Of a stretch of DNA of 64,000 nt, positions 36,320-45,314 are shown piece after piece. The notes beneath the pieces are model-generated. The model did not search any database, was not told the DNA's origin, and was given only the letters and a program-made list of their open reading frames with translations. How positions within the stretch are numbered: position 1 is the first letter of the stretch; every line of letters begins with the position of its first letter. Origin of the DNA: a bacterium. Its GTDB lineage: Bacteria > Actinomycetota > Acidimicrobiia > Spongiisociales > ZC4RG35. The stretch is taken from the NCBI GenBank assembly GCA_028823995.1, contig JAPPFD010000006.1, positions 62,001 through 126,000 on the forward strand, in the 5' to 3' direction. The position numbers and the translations under genes are program-made.

Positions 36320-37441
36320 ATGAACCGTGATTGGGTAGACAAGGACTTCTATCAGACCCTGGGGGTTGGAAAGTCCAGCCCTCCAGAGGAGATCAAGCGC
36401 GCCTACCGTAAGCTGGCTCGTCTCTACCATCCCGACGCCAATCCCGGCGACCAGACCAAGGCCGAGAAGTTCAAGGAAGTGTCAGAGGCTTACTCGGTTC
36501 TCTCCGATCCCGAGCGCCGGAAGGAATACGACGATGTCCGTCGGTTGGTGGAGTCGGGCGGTTACCGGCACTTCCCGGGTGCTGGCAGCGGCCCCGGCGG
36601 CCCCTTCGGCGGACAGGTAAACCTCGAAGACCTCTTGGGAGGCATGGGCGGATTCGGGGACCTCTTCGGCAGGGCCGGACGGCAGGCGGGGGCGAGAAAG
36701 GGCGCCGACCTCACCGCAGAACTCCGGCTCACCTTCGAAGAGTCCCTCCAGGGCGTCACCAAGTCGATTGCGGTGAAAGGCCCGGCGCCCTGTCGGGATT
36801 GTCGGGGAACCGGGGCCCGGGCCGGAACCCACCCGGAGACCTGCCCGACCTGTTCAGGCCAGGGAACGACCGTCCAGAACCAGGGGTTCTTCTCCTTCAG
36901 CCGACCCTGCCCCCATTGCCAGGGATCGGGAAGAACGATCAAGGACCTCTGTCCGGGCTGTCGGGGGACCGGCGCACGCCACCGGACCCGCAGGGTGCGG
37001 GTCAGAGTCCCGCCCGGAGTGAAGGACGGAGGCCGCATACGGATACGAGGAAGGGGCGCTCCAGGCCGATCCGGGGGGCCTGCGGGAGACCTGGTGGTGG
37101 GAGTCGAAGTGGAGCGACACCCCCTGTTTGAACGGAATGGGAAACACCTCAACCTGGTGCTGCCCCTCACCTACGCCGAAGCCGCCCTGGGCGCCACCCT
37201 GGAGGTTCCCACCTTGAATGGACCCGTCAAGCTGCGCATTCCACCCGGGACGCCCAACGGAAAGACCTTCCGGCTCCGAGGCAGAGGGGCGCCCGCCCGG
37301 AAGGGCAAGGCCGGCGACCTGCTGGTGGAAGCCCGGGTGGAGATCCCCAGGCGTGTCTCCAAGCAGCAGCGGCGACTCTTGGAAAGCCTCGCTGCGCTGG
37401 ACCGGAAGGACATACGCTCCCACTTCGAGGTGAAGGCATGA
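36320..37441 (+). CDS. dnaJ: Chaperone DnaJ (Hsp40)
   Basis: A 373-residue type I J-protein that loads substrates on DnaK and stimulates its ATPase. It has the J domain with the HPD triad (LYHPDANPGD near residue 35), a Gly/Phe-rich segment near 75-115, four zinc CxxCxGxG repeats (CRDCRGTG, CPTCSGQG, CPHCQGSG, CPGCRGTG) at about 155-220, and a C-terminal beta-rich domain. No gap separates it from grpE; it overlaps hspR by four bases (ATGA). Confidence 0.98.
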   Translation: MNRDWVDKDFYQTLGVGKSSPPEEIKRAYRKLARLYHPDANPGDQTKAEKFKEVSEAYSVLSDPERRKEYDDVRRLVESGGYRHFPGAGSGPGGPFGGQVNLEDLLGGMGGFGDLFGRAGRQAGARKGADLTAELRLTFEESLQGVTKSIAVKGPAPCRDCRGTGARAGTHPETCPTCSGQGTTVQNQGFFSFSRPCPHCQGSGRTIKDLCPGCRGTGARHRTRRVRVRVPPGVKDGGRIRIRGRGAPGRSGGPAGDLVVGVEVERHPLFERNGKHLNLVLPLTYAEAALGATLEVPTLNGPVKLRIPPGTPNGKTFRLRGRGAPARKGKAGDLLVEARVEIPRRVSKQQRRLLESLAALDRKDIRSHFEVKA

Positions 37442-37896
37442 CCAGTCGTCAGGAAGCGGTGTTCGTGATCTCGGTGGCCGCCCGGCTGTCGGGGATGCAT
37501 CCCCAGACCTTGCGCATCTACGAGCGGCGAGGCCTGGTGGCGCCTTACCGGACCCAGGGCGGCACCCGCCGCTATTCCCAGCAGGACATCGAGCGGCTGC
37601 ACCTCATCGGTGAACTTACCTCTGCCGGACTCAATCTGGAAGGGGTGAAGATGGTGATAGAACTACAGGCCGAACTCTCCGCGCTACGAAAAGAGCAGGA
37701 GAGACGAAGGCGTCAACGAGACGTGCTGGCCGCCACCGCCGGGCGGGCAGCCCAACTGGAAGCAGAGAACGAGCGATTGCGTTCCAAGATCCGCGAGTTG
37801 GACGACCGGTTGGGCGCCGTCTCCGGTGAACTGGAGGGCCTGCGCCGCATCTATTACCAGAACCTGCCCGACCCGGGTGATGCGGACAACGGCTAG
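37438..37896 (+). CDS. hspR: Heat-shock repressor HspR, MerR family
   Basis: A 152-residue MerR-type regulator with the N-terminal winged HTH (VAARLSGMHPQTLRIYERRG, residues about 12-31, and GGTRRYSQQDIERL) and a C-terminal coiled coil. In actinobacteria HspR, with DnaK as co-repressor, turns off its own operon. Last gene of dnaK-grpE-dnaJ-hspR, so autoregulation is expected. Confidence 0.96.
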   Translation: MTSRQEAVFVISVAARLSGMHPQTLRIYERRGLVAPYRTQGGTRRYSQQDIERLHLIGELTSAGLNLEGVKMVIELQAELSALRKEQERRRRQRDVLAATAGRAAQLEAENERLRSKIRELDDRLGAVSGELEGLRRIYYQNLPDPGDADNG

Positions 37897-37908
37897 TCTC
37901 ACTATCTC

Positions 37909-38190
37909 GTGAGCGACTTCTACCAGGGAACCCTGCGGGTGATGGACCCTAACGGATTCCTGCTGGACATTGGAGCATCCGTTCTCCAGATCGACAACCT
38001 GGAGCGGAGGACCTGGGAAGGCGAACTCACCGTTTCGAGAGGCTCCTGCCTGGACCGCAAGAGCCTGACCGCCCTGGTCGAGACATCCGGCGGCGCCCGC
38101 TCGCTGGCACAGATCAGCCCCGCCCCCGGTTCGGATCGCGGTCCGTTCATCAAGATGAGCGTGGCGGGTTTGGGAGAGGCTCCCTTCTAA
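37909..38190 (+). CDS. Small hypothetical protein
   Basis: A 93-residue frame starting at GTG 37909, twelve bases after hspR. No recognisable motif; the sequence alternates hydrophobic and charged residues like a small beta-rich domain (GFLLDIGASVLQIDNLERR near 15). TAGTCT lies nine bases before the GTG. Codon use is like its neighbours. I regard it as probably real but of unknown function. Confidence 0.5.
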   Translation: MSDFYQGTLRVMDPNGFLLDIGASVLQIDNLERRTWEGELTVSRGSCLDRKSLTALVETSGGARSLAQISPAPGSDRGPFIKMSVAGLGEAPF

Positions 38191-38321
38191 CCAACCCCAC
38201 CCAGGGTCTAGCTACCGGAAGGCCTCCAGGTTGGAGAACGGGCGTTCTTGCTCCCTCGCTCGCTGGCGCCATCGGGGCGATTCGCTTTCAAGCCGTCAAC
38301 CGGCAATATCCTCGGTGAGGC

Positions 38322-39002
38322 ATGGCCGATCACGTGGTGTGGGACTGGAACGGAACGCTGTGGGACGATCTTCCACAGGTGCACCTCGCCGTCAATGCCG
38401 CCCTGGGGGAAGTAGGGGTCCCTCCGCTCGGAATGTCCGAATACATCAGGCTGTTCACCCGTCCGTTGCCGTTGTTCTACCGCCGGGTCCTGGGACGGGA
38501 CATCACGGACTCCGAGTGGGAGGGGATCAACCGTCGCTTTGAAATGTCATACGTTGCCAGCTTGCATCATGCCAGCCTGGCGTCCGAAGCTCGGCAAGCG
38601 CTGCAGGCGGTGGCTCGGAGCGGCGCCACCCAGTCGATTCTCTCGCTGTATCCCCACGATCCCTTGAACGCCCTGGTTTATGATCTCGGCATCGCGCACT
38701 ATTTCACGCGAGTCGACGGCCTCCGGGGAATCTCCGGCGGGAGCAAGGTCGGGCTGTTCGGCAACCACCTCAAGGCGGCGGCCGCCGGAATCCCTCCCCA
38801 CCGGGTGGTGATGGTGGGCGACACCGACGACGACCTGGCCGCCGCCCGGGAAGCGGGGAGCACCTGCATTCTGATCAACCACCATGGAGACCAGGCCCTC
38901 GGGGCCGACTCCAATCTGGATCGCTTCTTCGCAGACGGGCTGCTAGCGGCCCTCGGAAGGGCGGGTTTGGACTCCGTGGACGGGAAGGCTTCACAGGTTT
39001 AG
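38322..39002 (+). CDS. HAD-superfamily hydrolase, phosphoglycolate phosphatase-like
   Basis: A 226-residue haloacid dehalogenase-type phosphatase with a helical cap after motif I. Motif I reads DWNGTL (Asp8, Asn10), so the usual second Asp (acid/base) is Asn. Motif III is GSKVGLFGNH and motif IV VGDTDDDLAAA near residue 165. Asn10 occurs in some subfamilies and may slow or redirect catalysis. GTGAGG precedes ATG 38322. It is convergent with glpX. Confidence 0.88.
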   Translation: MADHVVWDWNGTLWDDLPQVHLAVNAALGEVGVPPLGMSEYIRLFTRPLPLFYRRVLGRDITDSEWEGINRRFEMSYVASLHHASLASEARQALQAVARSGATQSILSLYPHDPLNALVYDLGIAHYFTRVDGLRGISGGSKVGLFGNHLKAAAAGIPPHRVVMVGDTDDDLAAAREAGSTCILINHHGDQALGADSNLDRFFADGLLAALGRAGLDSVDGKASQV

Positions 39003-39096
39003 TTCGCCCGGGCCGTTCAAGAAAGCAGCTGCGGCGATCCCGTCTCTCCCGATGTCTCCCGCCGACCGGCGACCGGCCGGCCGATGTCCTCCCGGC

Positions 39097-40068
39097 CTAT
39101 TCTCCCCTCTCTCGGGCCAAGCTGTGGTAGGTGGTGATGTATCGGATCGCCCCGGTGCTGGCCTGCATCGTGACGCTGTGGGTGACGGCTTGATCCTGTC
39201 CGAACTCCACACCTCGCAGGAACTCGCCGGAAGTCACCCCGGTTGCCGCCAGGTAGGCCTCATCTCCCCCCACCAGGTCGAGGGTGGTCATCACGCGTTG
39301 CAGATCCAAACCGTGGTCAGCCGCATATTCTCGCTGCTGTTCGGTACCGGCCCACAGCCGGGTCTGGATCTCTCCCCCCATGCACCGCATGGCCGCCGCA
39401 GCGATCACCGCTTCGGGTGAACCGCCGATTCCCATCAGCAGATCAATACCCGTCTCGGGACGGGCCGCGGCTATTGCGGCTGAGACATCCCCGTCTCCTA
39501 TCAACCGGATCCGGGCCCCGACCTCGCGAATCTCTCGTATGTACTCCTGATTGCGGGAACGTTCCAACACGATCACCGTCAACTGGTCGAGATCGAGGCC
39601 CTTGGCGCGGGCCACCCGCTCCAGGTTGTGTTTGACCGGCGCCTCCAGGTCTATCACCCCGGCCGCCTCCGGTCCTACAGCCAGCTTGTCCATGTAGACC
39701 AGGCTGCCGGGCGAGAACATGGTCCCCCGCTCTGCGATTGCGATCACCGACAGAGCGCCCGGTCCGCCTCGGGCGGTGAGTGTCGTGCCATCCACCGGGT
39801 CCACTGCTATGTCCACCCGGGCGCCGCTCCCGCTCCCCACCCGCTCTCCGTTGTGGAGCATCGGGGCGCGATCTTTTTCGCCCTCCCCGATCACCACCAC
39901 ACCGTCCAGTCGGATGGCGTTGAGCCGCAGGCGCATCTCGTCCACCGCCGCCTGGTCTACCGCTTCCTTGTCAGCCCTTCCCTGCCAATGGGCGGCGGCG
40001 ATCGCCGCTCGCTCCGTCACTTGGGCCAGGTCGAGGGCGTAGTTCTGCTCGAAGGTTGAAACCGTCAT
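39097..40068 (-). CDS. glpX: Fructose-1,6-bisphosphatase class II
   Basis: A 323-residue GlpX-type enzyme that hydrolyses fructose 1,6-bisphosphate in gluconeogenesis. The lithium-sensitive phosphatase fold is shown by GEGEKDRAPMLHNGE near residue 60, VDIAVDPVDGTTLTARG near 85 and GIGGSPEAVIAAAAM near 210. This is the usual actinobacterial fructose bisphosphatase. It is divergent from methylmalonyl-CoA epimerase over about 200 bp. No Shine-Dalgarno is evident. Confidence 0.97.
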   Translation of the reverse strand: MTVSTFEQNYALDLAQVTERAAIAAAHWQGRADKEAVDQAAVDEMRLRLNAIRLDGVVVIGEGEKDRAPMLHNGERVGSGSGARVDIAVDPVDGTTLTARGGPGALSVIAIAERGTMFSPGSLVYMDKLAVGPEAAGVIDLEAPVKHNLERVARAKGLDLDQLTVIVLERSRNQEYIREIREVGARIRLIGDGDVSAAIAAARPETGIDLLMGIGGSPEAVIAAAAMRCMGGEIQTRLWAGTEQQREYAADHGLDLQRVMTTLDLVGGDEAYLAATGVTSGEFLRGVEFGQDQAVTHSVTMQASTGAIRYITTYHSLARERGE

Positions 40069-40270
40069 CGAGGCGTCACCGGCAAGGCGAGGCTCCGACC
40101 CGACGGGAGGTCTGAGTGACCGGGCACATGACCGGCTCTGTGTCAGTCATCATTCAGGAAGGATAGTTGGCAGGGAATTCTCCCCCCTCGCCGAACCGTT
40201 GCGGCCCGTTCAGTAACCCGGGGGCCTTCTCGAGTGTCTAAAGAGTTTCCGGACCTAATAGGAAGCGACT

Positions 40271-40684
40271 TTGATCAAACTGCTGAACCTCGACCATGTG
40301 GGCATCGCCGTCCACGATCTGGACCATGCCCTGGACGAATACCGGGAAAAGTACGGCATAACCCCCCTGTACCGGGAGACGGTTGCTTCCCAGGGCGTGG
40401 AGGAGGCGATGATCCCCTTGGGAGGATCGTTCATCCAACTGCTCCAGCCGCTCGGACCCGAGACCCCGGTGGGTCGGTTCCTGGCCAAACAGGGAGAAGG
40501 GGTGCATCACCTCGCTTGGGCGGTGGCCAACATCAACGCCGCCCTGGAACACCTGAAGGCCCAGGGAGCAAGGCTGGTCGATTCCGAGCCCCGACCGGGA
40601 GGCGGGGGAACCCGGATCGCTTTCGTTCACCCCCGCGACCTGGCCGGGACCCTGATCGAGTTGGTGGAGTCCCCCGATGATTGA
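40271..40684 (+). CDS. mce: Methylmalonyl-CoA epimerase
   Basis: A 137-residue vicinal-oxygen-chelate protein that interconverts the R and S forms of methylmalonyl-CoA in propionate metabolism. It has the metal His in LDHVGIAVHD, GGSFIQLLQP near residue 55, EGVHHLAWAV near 78, and the last metal Glu in TLIELVE. Start is TTG 40271 after AGGAAG. It overlaps the next small gene by eight bases. A standard mutase for it is not in the window; the mutase at 10-11.6 kb is divergent. Confidence 0.95.
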   Translation: MIKLLNLDHVGIAVHDLDHALDEYREKYGITPLYRETVASQGVEEAMIPLGGSFIQLLQPLGPETPVGRFLAKQGEGVHHLAWAVANINAALEHLKAQGARLVDSEPRPGGGGTRIAFVHPRDLAGTLIELVESPDD

Positions 40685-40952
40685 ACGGTTCGAAATCCAG
40701 GGTGGCGCCGGAGAATACGAGGCGGCGGTGCTCTCCGCGGTGATGGAGCAGATGCGACGGAGAAAGAGAGCAGCCCGAGCACGCCGGCCTCATGCCAATC
40801 GACAACTCTCCGCATGGGTGCGAGCCGGTCGACTGACCGCCCTGGACACACTGCCGGTGCCCGACCCGGGTCTGAACGGAGACACGGCACCCACCAAGCC
40901 ATCAGAGCAGCCATGGCTGCAACCGTCTCGGCGCCGGGGAATGATGCGTTGA
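40677..40952 (+). CDS. Small protein, possible acyl-CoA carboxylase epsilon subunit
   Basis: A 91-residue protein starting inside the 3' end of mce. The N-terminus (RFEIQGGAGEYEAAVLSAVM) followed by a basic stretch and a Trp (SAWVRAGR) resembles the small epsilon subunits of actinobacterial acyl-CoA carboxylases, which begin with a strand-GxP-x-E-x-A helix. The link with methylmalonyl-CoA metabolism supports this, since propionyl-CoA carboxylase makes methylmalonyl-CoA. The similarity is weak, and no carboxylase alpha or beta gene is adjacent. Confidence 0.5.
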   Translation: MIERFEIQGGAGEYEAAVLSAVMEQMRRRKRAARARRPHANRQLSAWVRAGRLTALDTLPVPDPGLNGDTAPTKPSEQPWLQPSRRRGMMR

Positions 40953-41191
40953 GCGCTTCCTCCGGACGGGTCGACCGAACCTGCAGGAGGCAGCAGCCAG
41001 GTAACCACGGGACGCCCGGCGCCAGGCCGGTGTCGCGAACATGGTCCAGACTGGGTCGGACTCTCGGGCACCTGTCGGGCCGATCGGAATTCCGCAGGTA
41101 CACTATGAGCGTCCGCCGCCCCCCGGCGTGACGGACCAACCCGGGCCCGCAACAACACCGTAAAGTGCCTTAGAGGAGGAAGGACCTGCAC

Positions 41192-41839
41192 ATGCTGAGA
41201 TTCGTCGAGGAAATCATCCTGCTCCTGCTCCGTGATGAGGATGGAAAATTCGTACGGGTGCCCAACTGGGCGTTGGACTATGCCATCGCCGGTGGCGTCC
41301 TAATGGATTTGGCGATGGAAAACCGGATCGACACCGACCTTGACAACCTGGTCCTCGTCGACTCCACACCACTGGGCGACAGCCTTTTGGATCCCACACT
41401 GGCCGACATAGCGGCGGCGGAGAAGCACCCGACCCGTCACTGGGTGGAGCACATAGTGGAGAGCGCCGACGCCATCCGCGCAGAGGGGCTCACCAGACTG
41501 GTGGATGCGGGCATCCTGGAACGCAAAGAAGATAGCTTTCTCTGGGTGTTCCGCACCAGACGCTATCCCACCATCGACGGCACGGTCGAACGTGAGGTGA
41601 AGTTGCGGATCATGGAGGTGCTCTTCAGCATGGAGATCCCCGATCCCCGCGACGTGATGCTCATCTGCCTGGTCGATGCCTGCGGCATCTTCGAAGAGTT
41701 ACTGTCCAGACATGAACTGGACAGGGCATCGGAGCGCATCGCCCAAGTACGCCAGATGGATCTCATCGGACAGGCCATGGCACAGGCTATCCGAGACATA
41801 GAAGTGTCGATCGCCGTCTCCATCGGGCGGATGTACTGA
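41192..41839 (+). CDS. GPP34-family protein (Golgi phosphoprotein 3-like)
   Basis: A 215-residue mostly helical protein of the GPP34 family, common in actinobacteria. It begins LRFVEEIILLLLRDEDGKFV; DYAIAGGVLMDLAMENRID near residue 30 matches the family block, as does GILERKED near 110. Eukaryotic relatives bind phosphoinositides and glycosyltransferases; the bacterial role is not settled. A strong GAGGAGGAAGG site precedes ATG 41192. Confidence 0.88.
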   Translation: MLRFVEEIILLLLRDEDGKFVRVPNWALDYAIAGGVLMDLAMENRIDTDLDNLVLVDSTPLGDSLLDPTLADIAAAEKHPTRHWVEHIVESADAIRAEGLTRLVDAGILERKEDSFLWVFRTRRYPTIDGTVEREVKLRIMEVLFSMEIPDPRDVMLICLVDACGIFEELLSRHELDRASERIAQVRQMDLIGQAMAQAIRDIEVSIAVSIGRMY

Positions 41840-41900
41840 CCGGTCTCTCGAACCCGGGGAGGCGTGTCCGGGTGATCGACCCGCCGGGTGGCCGGCCCGG

Positions 41901-43484
41901 CTAATCGGTAGCGGGAGAGTTGTCGGAGGCGCCTCGTCTCCTGGCTTCCCAGAGCGCCTGCAGTTCTCTGCTTCCCAGCATCCGGGCGACGGCCCAGAAG
42001 ACCACCACGACCGCCAAACCTCCCACGACGAAGGCCCCCACCGCCTCGGTGACGTCCCAGGCTCGGTCCTGCGAGAACCAGCCGGCCACCATCCACCCCG
42101 CCCCTGACGCGGCTGCGCCGGCCACCAGGGACCGGCCCAGCCCAAGAGCCAGGCTCCTTCCCCCCGTATCCTGCCCGCGCAACCAGAAAAGGGTCAACGC
42201 CACGGTGTAGACACCCACCGAGATCACACTGGCCCACACCAGTCCCGTCGCTCCCCACCCGGACACCAGTCCCAAGGAGAGGGGGACAGCGGCCGCCGCG
42301 GCAAGAGTACCGATCACCACGGGCGGCCACATCCGCCGCTCGGCGTAAAAGGAGCGAGAGACGACCTGGTGAACACCCCAGGCCGGGATCGCCAGCGCGT
42401 ACACGGCCAAGAGTTGGGCCACGGCTGCCGAATCGCCGGAACCGAACGCGCCCCATTGGAACACGAGCCTCACTCCGGGCGCTCCCACCGCCAGCACCGC
42501 CGCCGCCGCGCCGGTTCCCAGGAAGAGGGTCATCCGGGCGGTGCGCAAGGTGGTCTCCACCAACTCCGAACGGCGACCCGAGGCGGCCAGCGAAGCAAGG
42601 AAGGGAAAGGCGGCCACCCCCGCGGCTTGAGCGACCATTCCCACCGGAACCATGTTCAGCACCCGGGCGAATGAGAGGGCCGATATTCCTCCCTCGGGGG
42701 TCAACTGTCCGAAGAACCGGACGAATTGCTCATCGAGGACCGCCACCGATTGGCCCACCATCAACGGGACGGCCAGCCCCAGATAGGTCCGGACCGCCCG
42801 GTGCTTCCACCCAACGCCTCTCACCAGGCGGAGGCCCACCCGCCGCGCTCCGAACCACTGTATCCCGAAATTTCCGAGCGCGGCGCCCACCAGGGCGCCC
42901 CACACAAACCCGTCCGCAGGCACGGGATCGACAAGAATGCCGCCCGTCATCCCCCCAAGGATGATGGACAGGTTGTAGACGATGGGCGCTGCGACGGGGA
43001 CCAGGAAACGCCGGTGAGCGTACTGATAGGCCATCAGCAATGAACCGCCGACGAAGAAGACCTGGGCAGGCAGAGCTATGAGGGTGAGCCGGGTCACCTC
43101 CGCCAGTTGGTCCGGGGACAGCTCGGGATAGATCAGTTCGATCAGGGGCGCCGCCCAGATCATCAGCACCGCAGTCAGAAGGAGGGTCAAACCGGTCACC
43201 ACCCTGAACACCGCCACGAACGCTCGATTGCCGCCCTCAGGATCATCCGCAGCCAGACGGGCGGCAAGAATGGGGACGAAGGTAATGGTCAGATACCCTC
43301 CGGCCAGCAGATAGTTCAGAAGATCAGGGACCAGAAAGGCGGCCCGGTAGACATCCCCAACCGCGTTGACGCCGATCAGGGCGGCCAACATTGTCTCCCG
43401 TCCCAGGCCCAATACCCTGGACGCCAGCACTCCGCCCGACACCACGAGAGCCGCGGCGCCCATCCCCATCGCTTTGTCTTTCAT
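41901..43484 (-). CDS. murJ: Lipid II flippase MurJ (MviN family)
   Basis: A 527-residue membrane protein with about 14 helices that moves lipid-linked peptidoglycan precursor across the membrane. The opening SGGVLASRVLGLGRETMLAA, FLVPDLLNYLLAGG near residue 48 and the RSFYAERRMWPPVVIG segment near 370 are typical. It overlaps the upstream PHP gene by four bases, in the order cyclophilin-PHP-murJ. In many actinobacteria murJ lies near the chromosome-end trx genes; here it does not. Confidence 0.9.
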   Translation of the reverse strand: MKDKAMGMGAAALVVSGGVLASRVLGLGRETMLAALIGVNAVGDVYRAAFLVPDLLNYLLAGGYLTITFVPILAARLAADDPEGGNRAFVAVFRVVTGLTLLLTAVLMIWAAPLIELIYPELSPDQLAEVTRLTLIALPAQVFFVGGSLLMAYQYAHRRFLVPVAAPIVYNLSIILGGMTGGILVDPVPADGFVWGALVGAALGNFGIQWFGARRVGLRLVRGVGWKHRAVRTYLGLAVPLMVGQSVAVLDEQFVRFFGQLTPEGGISALSFARVLNMVPVGMVAQAAGVAAFPFLASLAASGRRSELVETTLRTARMTLFLGTGAAAAVLAVGAPGVRLVFQWGAFGSGDSAAVAQLLAVYALAIPAWGVHQVVSRSFYAERRMWPPVVIGTLAAAAAVPLSLGLVSGWGATGLVWASVISVGVYTVALTLFWLRGQDTGGRSLALGLGRSLVAGAAASGAGWMVAGWFSQDRAWDVTEAVGAFVVGGLAVVVVFWAVARMLGSRELQALWEARRRGASDNSPATD

Positions 43485-44347
43485 GAGCGGTGGGGAGTCG
43501 GGCTCCGCCGCGCGGAGACGGCCGCCCTCAACTCGGCCAGTACCTGATCGGGCACCAGCAGATCACCCCTGCCCGTTCCCAGCTTGACATCCGGCTTGAA
43601 ACGCCCGTGATAGTCCGATCCTCCCGAGGGAACCAGTCCGTGTCTCCGAGCCAACTCGGTCAGCGAGCGGCGGGTTGGAGGATCATACGCCCCGTAGTGG
43701 GCCTCCATCCCGTCCAGGCCCTGCTCCGCCAGTTCCTCCAACACAGCCGAGAGCCGCCCTCCCTCCACCCCCAGGGTGAGGGGATGGGCCAGAACCGCGA
43801 CCCCACCGGCGGCGTGAGCCGCCGCGATGGCGTCCGCCGGATCGAGGCGGAATCTCTCCACATAGGCAGGACGCCCCCTGCCAAGGTACAGGTCGAATGC
43901 GGCCGGAATGTCGGGGGCGTAGCCTTTCTTGACCAGGAGGGAAGCAAGATGCGGTCTTCCGATAGTCCCCGACCCGCCTTCCTCCCTCACCTCCTCAAGG
44001 GTGACGTCCATGCCCCGGGAGCGCAGCAGCTCCACTACTTTCAGATTGCGCCGGGTCCTCCCCTCCCGCACCCGGACCAGCCGGGATGAGAGATAGTCGC
44101 GGTCCTCGATCAGCAACACCAGCAAATGCATGGCGCCGAGACCCCACTGAAGGGACAACTCCAATCCCTTGACCAGTTCAATCCCGGCCCGGGAGGCGGC
44201 TGCTTCCGCTTCGGCCAGCCCTTCGGTCGTGTCATGATCGGTGACGGCCACCGCCGACAGTCCCAACGCTGCGGCGGCGGAGACCAGCTCGGCCGGAGAG
44301 TCGGAACCGTCCGAGGCGGTGGTGTGGGTGTGCAGATCGACCCCCAT
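43481..44347 (-). CDS. PHP-domain phosphoesterase
   Basis: A 288-residue PHP-fold metal-dependent phosphoesterase. Metal motif I is DLHTHTTASDGSDSP, motif II VTDHDT near residue 38, then an inserted helical cap, and the late GSDYHGRFKPDVKLGTG. This layout matches the 3',5'-nucleoside bisphosphate phosphatase/RNase AM group (TrpH/YciV). It is 13 bp after the cyclophilin gene and overlaps murJ by four bases. The exact nucleotide substrate is inferred from the family. Confidence 0.92.
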   Translation of the reverse strand: MGVDLHTHTTASDGSDSPAELVSAAAALGLSAVAVTDHDTTEGLAEAEAAASRAGIELVKGLELSLQWGLGAMHLLVLLIEDRDYLSSRLVRVREGRTRRNLKVVELLRSRGMDVTLEEVREEGGSGTIGRPHLASLLVKKGYAPDIPAAFDLYLGRGRPAYVERFRLDPADAIAAAHAAGGVAVLAHPLTLGVEGGRLSAVLEELAEQGLDGMEAHYGAYDPPTRRSLTELARRHGLVPSGGSDYHGRFKPDVKLGTGRGDLLVPDQVLAELRAAVSARRSPTPHRS

Positions 44348-44360
44348 AGCAGGGGCCCGA

Positions 44361-45152
44361 TCAGGATTCGACGGTGATCGTCACCGACTCGATGTAGATG
44401 GCTTCCCTGGGAAGGCTCTGCTCACCTGTGGAGGAAAGGACCGTGGGCACCTGCGCAATCAAGTCCAGTACCTCCAGGCCTTCGACTATCCGTCCCAGCA
44501 CGTTGTATTGCGGGTTCAGGAAGGGGGCGTCATCCAGCATCCAGAAGAACTGGCTGCCGGTGGTGTTCTTCCCGGCGTTGGCCATGGCGACCACCCCTCG
44601 CTCGTACTGGAAGTCTTCGGGTGGGAACTCGTCGACGATCTCGTACCCGGCGTCTCCCCGTCCGGTGGCAGTGGGGTCGCCACCCTGGGCGACGAAACCC
44701 TCCAACACGCGGTGGAACACCGTGCCGTCGTAATACCCCTCCCTAGCCAGGAAGACGAAGGAATTGACAGTTGCGGCATAGCGCGTGTCGAGTTCGATTA
44801 CCACCGTCCCACATGAGGTCTCCACCCGGGCGAAGACCGACGAATCGGGGGTGATCCCCTGTGTGACGAAGTCGTTGAAGGTCATCCCCTGCAGGAGAGG
44901 AGGCGCCTCCGCTCCGCAGGCGGTGGGCTTCTCCCGGTACTCCTGGTAGTCGCCGGACAACTCCGGGGAGGCCGCCTCGTCGGGCTGATCCCCCCTCGAA
45001 GTGCAGACCACCAGCACCGCCACCAGGACCACCGCCATGGCTACCCCGATCCCCAGTCGCTTCAGGTTCTCCTTCCGGGATGCCTTCTTCCGCTCCGCCT
45101 GGAGACGCGCCGCCTTGGCGGCCTTCTGACGCTGTCGCTTTGCCTTGCTCAC
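44361..45152 (-). CDS. Membrane-anchored cyclophilin-type peptidyl-prolyl isomerase
   Basis: A 263-residue protein: a very basic cytoplasmic N-terminus (Lys/Arg/Ala-rich, residues 1-30), one membrane segment (about 32-52), then an extracytoplasmic cyclophilin domain. Catalytic blocks are FHRVLEGFVAQGGDPTATG near residue 145 and ANAGKNTTGSQFFWML near 190. It would speed proline isomerisation in exported proteins. Start GTG 45152 follows AGGAGAG. It is divergent from lysC. Confidence 0.94.
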   Translation of the reverse strand: MSKAKRQRQKAAKAARLQAERKKASRKENLKRLGIGVAMAVVLVAVLVVCTSRGDQPDEAASPELSGDYQEYREKPTACGAEAPPLLQGMTFNDFVTQGITPDSSVFARVETSCGTVVIELDTRYAATVNSFVFLAREGYYDGTVFHRVLEGFVAQGGDPTATGRGDAGYEIVDEFPPEDFQYERGVVAMANAGKNTTGSQFFWMLDDAPFLNPQYNVLGRIVEGLEVLDLIAQVPTVLSSTGEQSLPREAIYIESVTITVES

Positions 45153-45314
45153 CTAAAAGGACTCTCCTGTGCCGATCGGTCGGATCGCCGGCGTGGTCTT
45201 TCGAAAACATTGTACGCACCCGGTGGCGGCCATGGACCGCCGAGGCGAAAGGGGTCCTGAGGACCGGGCGCCAGGCCGTAACATGAGGTTGTTGATCTCC
45301 CTCCCTTCCTTGGA

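Noticed and set aside
40814-41131. Plus-strand 105-residue frame after the epsilon-like gene
   Set aside because: It overlaps that gene in another frame and shows Arg/Gly/Pro-rich noise with no ribosome site.
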